Source: DTU052 sp050951725 (GTDB lineage: Bacteria; Bacillota; Syntrophomonadia; Syntrophomonadales; DTU052). From it: a DNA stretch of 64,000 nucleotides. Position numbers and translations under genes: made by a program. Below, piece by piece: positions 38,428-46,514 of this stretch (the first letter of the stretch is position 1; each line of letters starts with the position of its first letter). The notes below the pieces were generated by a model. The model was not told where the DNA came from. It did not search any database and saw only the letters and a program-made list of their open reading frames with translations. The stretch lies in assembly GCA_050951725.1 (NCBI GenBank), contig JBMNJO010000001.1, positions 248,001 through 312,000 of the forward strand, given 5' to 3'.

Positions 38428-39570
38428 TTATGACAAGATGTTGTTTGATATTACAATCCTCTGGACCTCACTGGTGCCCTCATAGATTTCTGTGATTTTG
38501 GCATCCCTCATCATGCGCTCTACCGGATAATCCCGGGTGTATCCATACCCGCCAAAGAACTGGACCGCTTTGGTGGTTACCCACATAGCCGTTTCCGAGG
38601 CTTTGAGTTTAGCCATAGCCGCCTCCATGGCAAATGGTTCTCCTATGCTCTTTTTCCAGGCGGCCATATAGGTCAAGAGTCGTGCGGATTGAATCTCCAT
38701 GGCCATATCAGCAAGCTTGAACCTGATGGACTGGTTGGCGGAGATGGGTCGTCCGAACTGCTGTCTTTCCTTGGTATAATCGCGCGCAGCCTCAAATGCC
38801 CCCTGGGCAATCCCGACAGCCTGGGCGGCAATGCCGATTCGTCCGCCATCAAGCGTCTGCATGGCCATTTTAAACCCTTCGCCCTCTTTGCCCAGCAGGT
38901 TGTCCTTGGGTATCCGGCAGTCTTCAAAGATCAGATCGCAGTTCTGGGTGCCGCGCAGGCCCATCTTGCGCTCAAACTTGCCAAAGCTGAATCCGGGAGT
39001 TCCCTTTTCCACAATAAAGGCACTGAAGGCACGGGTTTTCAATTCCGGGGGACCGGTGCGGGCAAATACCACATATACGTCGGCGGCCTCAGCGTTGGTG
39101 ATAAATATTTTCCTTCCGTTCAGAACCCAGTCATCTCCATCTGATTCGGCTTTGGTGGCCATGGCCATAACGTCGCTGCCGGCATTGGGCTCTGTCAACC
39201 CGAAAGCGGCCTGTTTGGTACCTTCCACCACCGCTCTGAGATAACGGCTTTTCTGTTCAGCCGTTCCATGTTTCCGGATGGGATCAACCCCCAGGCTGTA
39301 ATGAGCGGAAAGGGTGTCTGCCGTGGAAGCATCAACCCGGGCAATCTCCTCCACCGCGATGGCGTAGGCTATGTAATCCATCCCGGCGCCGCCGTATTCG
39401 GCTTCGGCTGGAATCCCGGTAAGTCCCAGGCGGCCCATCTGATAAAAGACCTCTTTGTCATAACGCTCGTCTTCGTCCCTCTGTGCTACAGAAGGCCGCA
39501 GCACATCTTCGGCAAACTGCCGCACCGTTTTGCGAAGCATTTCATGTTCCGGGCTCAATTTAAAGTCCAT
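38428..39570 (-). CDS. Acyl-CoA dehydrogenase
   Basis: 380-residue FAD enzyme that oxidises an acyl-CoA to the 2-enoyl-CoA in beta-oxidation. Family signatures are AAFGLTEPNAGSDVMAM near residue 127 and QFFGGYGYTRDYPVERMMRD near 340. The catalytic base is conventional, IYEGTSEVQ near 366. ATG 39570 has AGGAG 8 nt upstream; the in-frame codon at 39576 is too close to that site. Chain-length preference is not readable. It shares a divergent promoter region with the MarR gene, whose operator-like palindrome (39713-39741) lies between them. Confidence 0.92.
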   Translation of the reverse strand: MDFKLSPEHEMLRKTVRQFAEDVLRPSVAQRDEDERYDKEVFYQMGRLGLTGIPAEAEYGGAGMDYIAYAIAVEEIARVDASTADTLSAHYSLGVDPIRKHGTAEQKSRYLRAVVEGTKQAAFGLTEPNAGSDVMAMATKAESDGDDWVLNGRKIFITNAEAADVYVVFARTGPPELKTRAFSAFIVEKGTPGFSFGKFERKMGLRGTQNCDLIFEDCRIPKDNLLGKEGEGFKMAMQTLDGGRIGIAAQAVGIAQGAFEAARDYTKERQQFGRPISANQSIRFKLADMAMEIQSARLLTYMAAWKKSIGEPFAMEAAMAKLKASETAMWVTTKAVQFFGGYGYTRDYPVERMMRDAKITEIYEGTSEVQRIVISNNILS

Positions 39571-39712
39571 AATCACAACTCCTTCAATAATAATTGCTTA
39601 GACACAATACCAGTTAACTTAATTTTAATGGTTTTACGTTTTATTGACAGAAAATTTCTTAGAATTCTTCGGGTAACGGAGAAAGTAGTTCCGGAGTCCA
39701 TTTTGACGATAG

Positions 39713-39741
39713 TTGTATAATGCAACCGTTGTATCATACAA
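39713..39741. promoter_or_regulatory. MarR-type operator palindrome
   Basis: TTGTATAATGCAAC (39713-39726) and GTTGTATCATACAA (39728-39741) are inverted repeats matching at 12 of 14 positions around one central base. The element overlaps a TATAAT-like box and ends 18 bp before the marR start, in the divergent region shared with the acyl-CoA dehydrogenase. Confidence 0.6.
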
Positions 39742-39759
39742 TAGTGCCAGGGGTGACGT

Positions 39760-40194
39760 ATGAGAGAGTTTGCAGAGTTAAGAGAAATGATCCGTGCCTT
39801 GGTGCGAAACCTGAGCATCGTTGATAAAAGTGAAGCCTCTTGCTGCGGAGTTACCGTAAGTCAATGCCATGCCATGCTGGAGGTCGCCCGGGAGCAGCCA
39901 GTTTCATTACAGGTCCTCTCGGATCAATTACAGCTTGATAAGAGTACCACCAGCAGAACAGTGGATTCTCTGGTAACCCAGGGGCTTTTGCAGCGTAATC
40001 CCGATCCTGCGGACCGGCGATACGTGAACATGAAACTGACCCCAAACGGTGATGAGATGGTTCGGCGGATCAACCTGCTTATGGATGACTACTACCGAAC
40101 CATTTACCTGGCTATTCCCCAGGAAAGCAGGCAACAGGTGATGGAGAGCCTGAGAATTCTGAACCAGGTGCTGGAAAACAACAAATGCTGTTAG
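39760..40194 (+). CDS. MarR family transcriptional regulator (arsM-linked)
   Basis: 144 residues with a MarR winged helix: LSDQLQLDKSTTSRTVDSLVTQGLLQRNPDPADRRYVNMKLT (about 53-95). The N-terminal helix carries SCCGVTVSQC (Cys28, Cys29 and a third Cys), and the C-terminus ends in CC; the adjacent cysteines could bind arsenite or another soft metal. It is 13 bp upstream of an arsM-like methyltransferase. Most simply it is an autoregulator that senses arsenic-type ligands and acts at the palindrome upstream. The ligand is inference. Confidence 0.85.
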   Translation: MREFAELREMIRALVRNLSIVDKSEASCCGVTVSQCHAMLEVAREQPVSLQVLSDQLQLDKSTTSRTVDSLVTQGLLQRNPDPADRRYVNMKLTPNGDEMVRRINLLMDDYYRTIYLAIPQESRQQVMESLRILNQVLENNKCC

Positions 40195-40207
40195 AGGAGG
40201 ATGCTTT

Positions 40208-40999
40208 TTGAGTATGCGCGATAAGGTCAGAGACCATTACGGGCTGATTGCCAAACTGGCAAATGAAAGTAAACAGCCATCGAGCTGTTGCTGTGGGGAT
40301 TCCTGTTGTTCGATTACCGGGGCGGCTAGGATTTATGATCCTGAAAATATATCTTCTCTCCCCGAACAGGCGGTTAACGCATCCCTGGGCTGTGCCAATC
40401 CCCTGGTCTTTGCGGACCTTAAGGAAGGGGAAGTGGTATTAGATCTGGGAAGCGGCGGGGGCATTGATGTTCTAATGGCATCTCAATACGTGGGGCCAAC
40501 CGGTAAGGTTTATGGTTTGGATATGACCGATGAAATGCTGGAATTGGCCAACGCCAACAAAGAGCGGATGGGTGTTTGCAATGTTGAGTTTCTCAAAGGT
40601 TACATTGAAGAGATTCCCTTACCTGATAACAGTGTGGATGTGGTTATATCGAACTGCGTGATCAATCTGTCCGAAAACAAGGAAGCTGTTTTGAGCGAGA
40701 TTTACCGGGTGTTGAAGCCAGGGGGACGACTGGCTATCGCCGACATTGTAGCCACCCGGGAGGTCCCTGCCGCTCTGCGGGATATGGTGGGTTTATGGGT
40801 AAGCTGTTTTGCGGGCGCTTTAAAGATTGATGAGTTTGAAAGCAGCCTGGCCAGGGTTGGGTTCAAGGAAACCAGTGTGGTGCCTGAATTCGTCTATGGC
40901 AAAGAAGTGCTGGGGAATCCTGGTGGGCAGCTAACCCGTGAAGAGTGGGAGGAATTGGACGGTGCTTACGCAGGGGCTTTGGTGAAGGCAATCAAGTGA
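40208..40999 (+). CDS. arsM: Arsenite methyltransferase
   Basis: 263-residue SAM-dependent methyltransferase of the ArsM family, which methylates As(III) in the cytoplasm. SAM-binding motif I is VVLDLGSGGGIDVLMAS near residue 76. Cysteines typical of ArsM are in the N-terminal CCCGDSCC cluster, in SLGCANP (near 61) and in VISNCVINLS (near 150). The start is TTG 40208, 7 nt after AGGAGG; ATG 40214 is the alternative. It is in an operon with the MarR gene, 13 bp upstream. Confidence 0.9.
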   Translation: MSMRDKVRDHYGLIAKLANESKQPSSCCCGDSCCSITGAARIYDPENISSLPEQAVNASLGCANPLVFADLKEGEVVLDLGSGGGIDVLMASQYVGPTGKVYGLDMTDEMLELANANKERMGVCNVEFLKGYIEEIPLPDNSVDVVISNCVINLSENKEAVLSEIYRVLKPGGRLAIADIVATREVPAALRDMVGLWVSCFAGALKIDEFESSLARVGFKETSVVPEFVYGKEVLGNPGGQLTREEWEELDGAYAGALVKAIK

Positions 41000-41105
41000 T
41001 AACAAATAACAATTGAAAATGGAAGCAGGTCGGTTGGCGAACTATAGCAGGAGACCGTAATAACGCTACAAGAGGCCTGACCAAAACCCGACTGCAAAGA
41101 CCAGT

Positions 41106-41543
41106 TTATATGTAATCCACCAGGGCACCCATCGCATCGGTTATCTCGGATAATATGTCTGGTTCAAACAAAGGCAGCGGGTCGCAGAGCCAGGTATAGC
41201 AATTGTACTCTTCGTTATAACAGACGATGGTCTGTACCTGGGGAACTCGGTTTCTGAGCAGATAAGTAAGAAAGACGTCGGTATCCAGGATTGACCCATC
41301 CGGGTTGCGAAAGACGATGGCCCTGGTCGGGAGCAGAGCCACCAGGACATTACCGTGGTCCTTGGAATGGAACTCCTTAATAATAAGACACCGGTTATTG
41401 GGTTCATCCTGAATGATCCAACCTGGAAGTTTAGAAACTAACATGTCGATTGGTGCTTCAACGGTAATGCTTTCGACAGGGTCTACTTCTGTCTTGGTTA
41501 TTCTTTTTAACCATGTTATTCCTCGCTGTAAAGCGGCTTGCAC
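41106..41543 (-). CDS. Hypothetical protein
   Basis: 145 residues, not recognised. It has an N-terminal basic, amphipathic helix (QAALQRGITWLKRITK), a strand-rich centre with VALLPTRAIVFRNPDGSILDTDVFLTYLLR, and an acidic C-terminus with CDPLPLFEPDILSEITDAMG. No signal peptide, membrane segment or metal motif is present. It is monocistronic on the minus strand after the arsM gene, with a plausible GGAGGTGGG site upstream. The base composition matches the neighbours, so it is likely a real gene. Confidence 0.6.
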   Translation of the reverse strand: MQAALQRGITWLKRITKTEVDPVESITVEAPIDMLVSKLPGWIIQDEPNNRCLIIKEFHSKDHGNVLVALLPTRAIVFRNPDGSILDTDVFLTYLLRNRVPQVQTIVCYNEEYNCYTWLCDPLPLFEPDILSEITDAMGALVDYI

Positions 41544-42006
41544 GGCTTTCCCACCTCCGTATTATGCGAATTGATTAAAACCATAGTAAAAAGGTCCCAT
41601 TAATATAGACAATTTATCCTTGTAAATATGATATATTTGTTGATTTCTGTCAATAGGACCAAAGTCGGAGATATTGGCGAAAATCGCAGAAAATCGTTCC
41701 TGAGGGGCTTAGACGCCGAAATAATAAAGCCCTTGGTATTGCTTGCTGGCGATGCCAAGGGCTCGTAAATTTTAGTAGGCAGAATTGGTCGCGCGATACA
41801 TGGAATATATTTCCCTATTATAAAAATACCAATTGCGGTGAATGGTGGACGAAAATATGCAAGGTTAATTTGTAAAAACCGCGAAATGACTCGGGAAATA
41901 AATTATCGGAAAATACTAACAACTTATATTTATGCAGTTGATTTATACTGAAGTTTTATTTACAATGTAACAATCATACTCTAGGACTGCACTTGAGGAG
42001 GAGTTT
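41544..42006. other. Intergenic region before the fatty-acid operon
   Basis: About 460 bp, AT-rich toward 42006. A strong hairpin, AGCCCTTGG (41728-41736) with CCAAGGGCT (41755-41763), is followed on the minus strand by TTTATTATTT and looks like a terminator with no gene before it. I did not see a FapR- or FabT-like operator. GAGGAGG before 42007 is the ribosome site of the first operon gene. Confidence 0.45.
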
Positions 42007-43095
42007 ATGAGTTTTGGACCTTTGACCATAGGTCGCCACACGGCTCAAATCCCGATTATTCAGGGCGGTATGGGGGTCGGGATATCATTGTCCGGTCTGG
42101 CCTCAGCCGTGAGCCGCGAAGGGGCCGTTGGAGTTATATCCGCAGTAGAAATCGGAATGGATGAGCCTGATTACCGAAAAAATAAACGAGATGCCAATAT
42201 CAGGGCCCTGCGGAAGGAAATACGTCGCGCTCGTGAATTATCTGGTAACGGTGTAATTGGAGTCAACATAATGGTAGCCATTAACAACTACGAAGAGATG
42301 GTTCAGGCAGCGGTGAATGAGTCGGTTGATTTGATTATCGCCGGTGCCGGTCTGCCCCTAACCCTGCCCCAGTATGTTATTGACAGCAGCACAGCAGTCA
42401 TCCCCATCGTTTCATCTGCCAAAGCCTTTCAGCTTATTGCCCGTAAGTGGGAGAGGAATTATAGCTACTGCCCTGATGCGGTGATCGTGGAAGGTCCCCT
42501 GGCGGGCGGACACCTGGGATTCTCTTTGGAACAACTGGAAAGCCTGGAGAAGAATCGCTTGGAGGATATCGTGGTTGAAGTTATCAAGGAAGCTCAGGTT
42601 TTTGAAGATAAGTATGGACAAAGGATCCCAGTTATCGCGGCAGGCGGAATCTGGGATGGTCATGATATCGCCCGCTTTTTGGAATTGGGATGTGCCGGTG
42701 TGCAGATGGGTACCAGATTTGTAGCTACCTTCGAGTGCGATGCCTCAGAGAATTTCAAAAAGGCTTACCTCGAGGCTGGCGTTGATGATGTACTGATAAT
42801 CAAGAGTCCGGTTGGGATGCCGGGCCGGGCAGTAAGGAGTCCTTTCATCACCCAGATAAAGGACAACCCAGTCAAAGTTAAATGCCAGTACAACTGCCTT
42901 AGGCCCTGTAATCCGAAAGAGGCTCCGTATTGCATTGCTGAGGCTTTAATAAACGCCAAAAAGGGGAACTTTGATAAGGGGTTTGCTTTTTGTGGTGCCA
43001 ATGTTCACCGGGTTGATCGCTTGCAGAGTGTACATAGCCTATTGCAGGAACTGATTGATGAAACCAGATCCATCATCCCGAGAACAGTCCGGTAA
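42007..43095 (+). CDS. Nitronate monooxygenase-like FMN protein (FabK relative)
   Basis: 362-residue TIM-barrel flavoprotein of the nitronate monooxygenase/FabK family. The N-terminus IPIIQGGMGVGISLSGLASAVS, the VEGPLAGGHLGF motif near residue 164 and the FMN phosphate loop IPVIAAGGIWDG...GAGVQMGTRF-like segment (near 205-240) are present. It carries a C-terminal extension with CQYNCLRPCN (near 297), absent from FabK. As first gene of the fatty-acid operon it may have an accessory redox role or act on nitroalkanes. The true enoyl-ACP reductase is more likely the second, shorter paralogue at 44319. Confidence 0.85.
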   Translation: MSFGPLTIGRHTAQIPIIQGGMGVGISLSGLASAVSREGAVGVISAVEIGMDEPDYRKNKRDANIRALRKEIRRARELSGNGVIGVNIMVAINNYEEMVQAAVNESVDLIIAGAGLPLTLPQYVIDSSTAVIPIVSSAKAFQLIARKWERNYSYCPDAVIVEGPLAGGHLGFSLEQLESLEKNRLEDIVVEVIKEAQVFEDKYGQRIPVIAAGGIWDGHDIARFLELGCAGVQMGTRFVATFECDASENFKKAYLEAGVDDVLIIKSPVGMPGRAVRSPFITQIKDNPVKVKCQYNCLRPCNPKEAPYCIAEALINAKKGNFDKGFAFCGANVHRVDRLQSVHSLLQELIDETRSIIPRTVR

Positions 43096-43293
43096 TAATG
43101 TCGATCAAATATCGGATACTGCCAAACGGATTTTATTAACGGCGTATGTTCAACAGAACGGGAATTTATAGGACTAAATGTTGCATCCTTTGTGCACAAA
43201 ACTGCCTACTAAGTTTCGGACTATTTCGAAAAAAGGGAGTACCAAGTTAATCGGAATGATCAACTTTTATGAAGGTATAAGGAGTGAGTTGTC

Positions 43294-44313
43294 ATAGCAA
43301 CCGTTCATCAAAATGGCGTAGAAGACGTCAAGAAAACTCAGGTTTTAGGAACCGGGTATGCCGTGCCGGAACGGATTCTTAACAATCAGGATTTGGAGTT
43401 AATGGTTGTTACCAGCGACGATTGGATTCTATCTCGTACCGGAATCCGGGAGCGCCGGATCTGTGGCCCGGACCAGGCCACCTCGGATCTGGCTCTGTCC
43501 GCAGCTGAGCAAGCCCTGAAAGAATCGGGTATTGAGGCCAGTGATTTGGATTTGATCCTGGTTGCAACCGTGACTCCAGACATGGTTTTTCCCTCAACCG
43601 CCTGTTTACTGCAGGCACGTTTGGGTGCTTCTAACGCCGCGGCCTTTGATATTTCCGCCGGGTGTACCGGTTTTGTCTATGCGCTAGCGGTTGCGGATCG
43701 TTTTTTGAAGACTGGTGATTATCGTTACGTACTGGTGGTGGCTGCTGAAACCCTGTCGCGAATCACCGATTATACTGACCGTAATACCTGTGTTCTTTTC
43801 GGGGATGGTGCCGGGGCCATGGTTCTAGGCAGAGGTACCGGGCCTAGTGGCATATTATCTACCTATCTGGGAGCCGATGGTACCGGGGAGTCATTGCTGT
43901 ACGTACCGGCAGGCGGCTCACGGATTCCCACCTCACAGCAGACTGTTAGTGAGCACCTCCATTATATTCGCATGCAGGGGAATGAGGTTTTCCGCTTTGC
44001 CGTGACCACTATACCGGAGTGCGTAAGACGGGTGCTGGAGCCAGCAGGTGTCAGCATCAATGAGGTGGATCACTTTATCTTTCACCAGGCTAATCTCAGA
44101 ATTTTGCAGACCGCAGCGAAGCGCATGAGGATTCCGTGGGATAAGATGCTCATCAATATTGAGCGATACGGAAACATGTCGGCAGCCTGTATACCACTGG
44201 CAGTAGCGGAGGCGGTTGATGATAACATGATTCAGCCTGGTCAACTGTTGTTGATGGTCGCGTTTGGCGCCGGACTGACTATGGGTTCTACCCTGGTACG
44301 ATGGGGGAGGTGA
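43294..44313 (+). CDS. fabH: 3-oxoacyl-ACP synthase III (KAS III), non-canonical start
   Basis: Condenses acyl-CoA with malonyl-ACP to start fatty-acid synthesis. The triad is complete: Cys124 in ISAGCTGFVYA, His in FHQANLRI and Asn in YGNMSAA. The conserved first strand, QVLGTGYAVPERILNN, lies upstream of the first ordinary start codon (GTG 43363). The frame is open back to a stop at 43285-43287, and between them no ATG, GTG or TTG occurs in frame. An AAGGAG site (43279-43284) points instead to an ATA codon at 43294, 9 nt away. I annotate from there; a sequencing error or a real ATA start are both possible. If only 43363 is used, the protein loses its first strand and has 316 residues. Confidence 0.88.
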   Translation: MATVHQNGVEDVKKTQVLGTGYAVPERILNNQDLELMVVTSDDWILSRTGIRERRICGPDQATSDLALSAAEQALKESGIEASDLDLILVATVTPDMVFPSTACLLQARLGASNAAAFDISAGCTGFVYALAVADRFLKTGDYRYVLVVAAETLSRITDYTDRNTCVLFGDGAGAMVLGRGTGPSGILSTYLGADGTGESLLYVPAGGSRIPTSQQTVSEHLHYIRMQGNEVFRFAVTTIPECVRRVLEPAGVSINEVDHFIFHQANLRILQTAAKRMRIPWDKMLINIERYGNMSAACIPLAVAEAVDDNMIQPGQLLLMVAFGAGLTMGSTLVRWGR

Positions 44314-44318
44314 TTTGG

Positions 44319-45272
44319 ATGATAAGGACCAGGATTACAGAGATGCTTAATATTAAGTACCCGCTGCTGCAGGGAGCCATGGCCTGGATTGCGACCGGAA
44401 GACTGGCGGGAGCAGTTTCTGAGGCCGGGGGTCTGGGAATAATCGGAGCTGGAACCGCTGACCCAAACTGGCTGAAGGCCGAGATTGAGCAGGCCCGTCA
44501 GGTAACAAGTAAACCCTTTGGGGTTAACCTGGTTCTGGTTTCACCACATATTGAAGAGAATATTGAACTGGTCTTACGCGAGAACATACCAGTGGTTACT
44601 ACCGGCGCCGGTAACCCGGGCAAATACATACCTCGGTTCAAGGAACAAGGCATAAAGGTAATTCCGGTGGTAGCCTCGGTTGCCCTGGCCCGCAGGCTGG
44701 CCCGGCAGGGGGCGGATGCGGTTATCGCTGAGGGCATGGAATCTGGGGGACATGTCGGAGAGATGACTACCATGTGCCTGGTGCCGATGATAGTTGATGC
44801 GATTGACATTCCAGTAATCGCTGCCGGTGGTATTGCCGATGGCCGGGGAATGGTTGCTGCCTTGGCCTTGGGGGCACAGGGGGTTCAGATGGGGACCCGG
44901 TTCGTCTGTGCGGAGGAATGTCCCGCACATCCTGCGTATAAAGAGAAGTTGATTAGAGCGAAGGACCGTGATACGGAGGTCTGTGGAGTAACTACCCCCC
45001 ACCCGGTGAGAGCTATCCGTAACCGCTTTGTTCGTAGTTTTCTAAGCCAGGAGCGAGCCGGCATGAGTGTGGAAGAGCTTGAACTGCTGGGGTCCGGAAA
45101 GTATCCGGAGGCAGCTTTACGAGGGGATATTGAAAATGGTTCCATTCTGGCGGGGCAGGTGGTGGGTCTGGTCAACCGGGTGGAACCAGCCCGCGAAATC
45201 GTGATTTCGGTCATGAATGAGGCGGAAGCCCTGCTTAAAACTGGATTGGGGGTAGATCTATGTCTCGATTAG
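44319..45272 (+). CDS. fabK: Enoyl-ACP reductase II
   Basis: 317-residue FMN-dependent enoyl-ACP reductase, the FabI alternative in Firmicutes. It has YPLLQGAMAWIATGRLAGAVSEAGGLGIIGAG at the N-terminus, EGMESGGHVGEMTT near residue 141 (the family's GGH active-site segment) and the FMN loop IPVIAAGGIADGRG near 168, then ALGAQGVQMGTRFV. ATG 44319 is chosen because GGAGGTGAT precedes it; the frame extends upstream into fabH. It overlaps fabD by 13 bp. Confidence 0.92.
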   Translation: MIRTRITEMLNIKYPLLQGAMAWIATGRLAGAVSEAGGLGIIGAGTADPNWLKAEIEQARQVTSKPFGVNLVLVSPHIEENIELVLRENIPVVTTGAGNPGKYIPRFKEQGIKVIPVVASVALARRLARQGADAVIAEGMESGGHVGEMTTMCLVPMIVDAIDIPVIAAGGIADGRGMVAALALGAQGVQMGTRFVCAEECPAHPAYKEKLIRAKDRDTEVCGVTTPHPVRAIRNRFVRSFLSQERAGMSVEELELLGSGKYPEAALRGDIENGSILAGQVVGLVNRVEPAREIVISVMNEAEALLKTGLGVDLCLD

Positions 45273-46201
45273 CCGTTATTTTTCCGGGCCAGGGGGCACA
45301 GTATGTAGGAATGGGCCGGGAATTGGCTCAAGAATTCCCCTCGGTCCGGGAGATATTCAACCGGGCTGATGAAGCCCTGGGGGTTAAACTGAGCAGCCTC
45401 TGCTTTAATGGTGAACAGGCAGACCTGGACCGGACGGAGATAACCCAACCCGCAATTTTGACCACCAGTATTGCGGTTTGGGAGGTTTTGAAGGAAGCGG
45501 GCATTGCCGCAGAAATGGCGGCTGGATTGAGCCTGGGAGAATACAGCGCTCTGGTTGCAGCCGGGGCCATCGATTTCGAAAGCGCTGTTCGTCTGGTTGC
45601 CAGACGCGCAAGGATAATGCAGAAGGCCGCTCCCGAAGGCCAGGGTCTGATGGCGGCAGTTCTGGGATTAGGACAGGAACTGGTAGAAGATGCGTGTAAC
45701 CAGGCGGGTTCAATAGGTGTGGTTGGTATCGCCAACTACAACTGTCCGGGGCAGATGGTTATCTCCGGAGAAAAGACAGCAGTCTTAAAAGCGGGGCAGA
45801 TCCTCAAAGATGCGGGCGGAAAGTTTATCCCCCTTACTGTTAGTGTGCCCTCGCATTCCGGCTTAATGAGAGAGGCCGCCGAACAGCTGAGAAATGAGAT
45901 TAGACGCATTAATTGGGGGTCGTTGGCATTTCCGGTAGTCAGCAATGTCACTGCCCGCGAGTTTAACCAGGAAGGATTGGAGGAGGGACTTGTCAGGCAG
46001 CTTTATTACCCGGTCAGATGGCAGCAGTCAATTGAATATCTGGCACCCCGGGTGGATTACTTTATTGAGGCTGGACCCGGTAAGACATTATCAGGTCTGG
46101 TAAAAAAAATATCCCGGAAGCAGATTCTGGGCAATGTTGAAGACCCGGCAAGCTTAGGCCAGATCATGGAAAAAATTAGTAATGTCAGCCGTTCAGAATA
46201 A
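45260..46201 (+). CDS. fabD: Malonyl CoA-ACP transacylase
   Basis: 313 residues. Transfers malonyl from CoA to ACP. The FPGQGAQYVGMG oxyanion region is at residue 8, and the nucleophile Ser91 lies in GLSLGEYSAL, where the usual GHSLGE has Leu for His; the catalytic His is in VPSHSGLM near 200. The start overlaps the fabK end by 13 bp, which indicates coupled translation. Confidence 0.92.
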   Translation: MSRLAVIFPGQGAQYVGMGRELAQEFPSVREIFNRADEALGVKLSSLCFNGEQADLDRTEITQPAILTTSIAVWEVLKEAGIAAEMAAGLSLGEYSALVAAGAIDFESAVRLVARRARIMQKAAPEGQGLMAAVLGLGQELVEDACNQAGSIGVVGIANYNCPGQMVISGEKTAVLKAGQILKDAGGKFIPLTVSVPSHSGLMREAAEQLRNEIRRINWGSLAFPVVSNVTAREFNQEGLEEGLVRQLYYPVRWQQSIEYLAPRVDYFIEAGPGKTLSGLVKKISRKQILGNVEDPASLGQIMEKISNVSRSE

Positions 46202-46262
46202 CTTACCGGGGCTATTGTTGATCAAGTATTTCAGGAATATTTAATCAAGGAGGTAGTTGTCA

Positions 46263-46502
46263 ATGTCAGTATTGGATGGTGTTAAGGAGATTATTGTTGA
46301 AATTCTGGACATTCCAATGGAGGAGATTAAGCCTGAGTCCAGTTTGGCCGAGGATTTAGAGGCCGATTCCCTGGACATAGTAGAGATGCTGATGCAGCTT
46401 GAAGACAAGTTTGGTCTGCAGATTCCTGAGTCGATTGCCGAGGATTTGAAGACGGTCAAGGATGTGGTTGAGTACCTGGAAAAACGATTGCAGGAAAAGT
46501 AG
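46263..46502 (+). CDS. acpP: Acyl carrier protein
   Basis: 79-residue acidic four-helix protein that carries growing acyl chains. The phosphopantetheine attachment Ser36 is in LEADSLDIVEM. ATG 46263 lies 8 nt after GGAGGT; the in-frame TTG at 46257 is too close. It lies between fabD and fabF, the usual place, but no fabG intervenes. Confidence 0.95.
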   Translation: MSVLDGVKEIIVEILDIPMEEIKPESSLAEDLEADSLDIVEMLMQLEDKFGLQIPESIAEDLKTVKDVVEYLEKRLQEK

Positions 46503-46514
46503 AGGTGGAGATAC

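Noticed and set aside
41544..42006. FapR or FabT operator before the fatty-acid operon
   Set aside because: No sequence close to the operator consensus of either regulator was found by eye.
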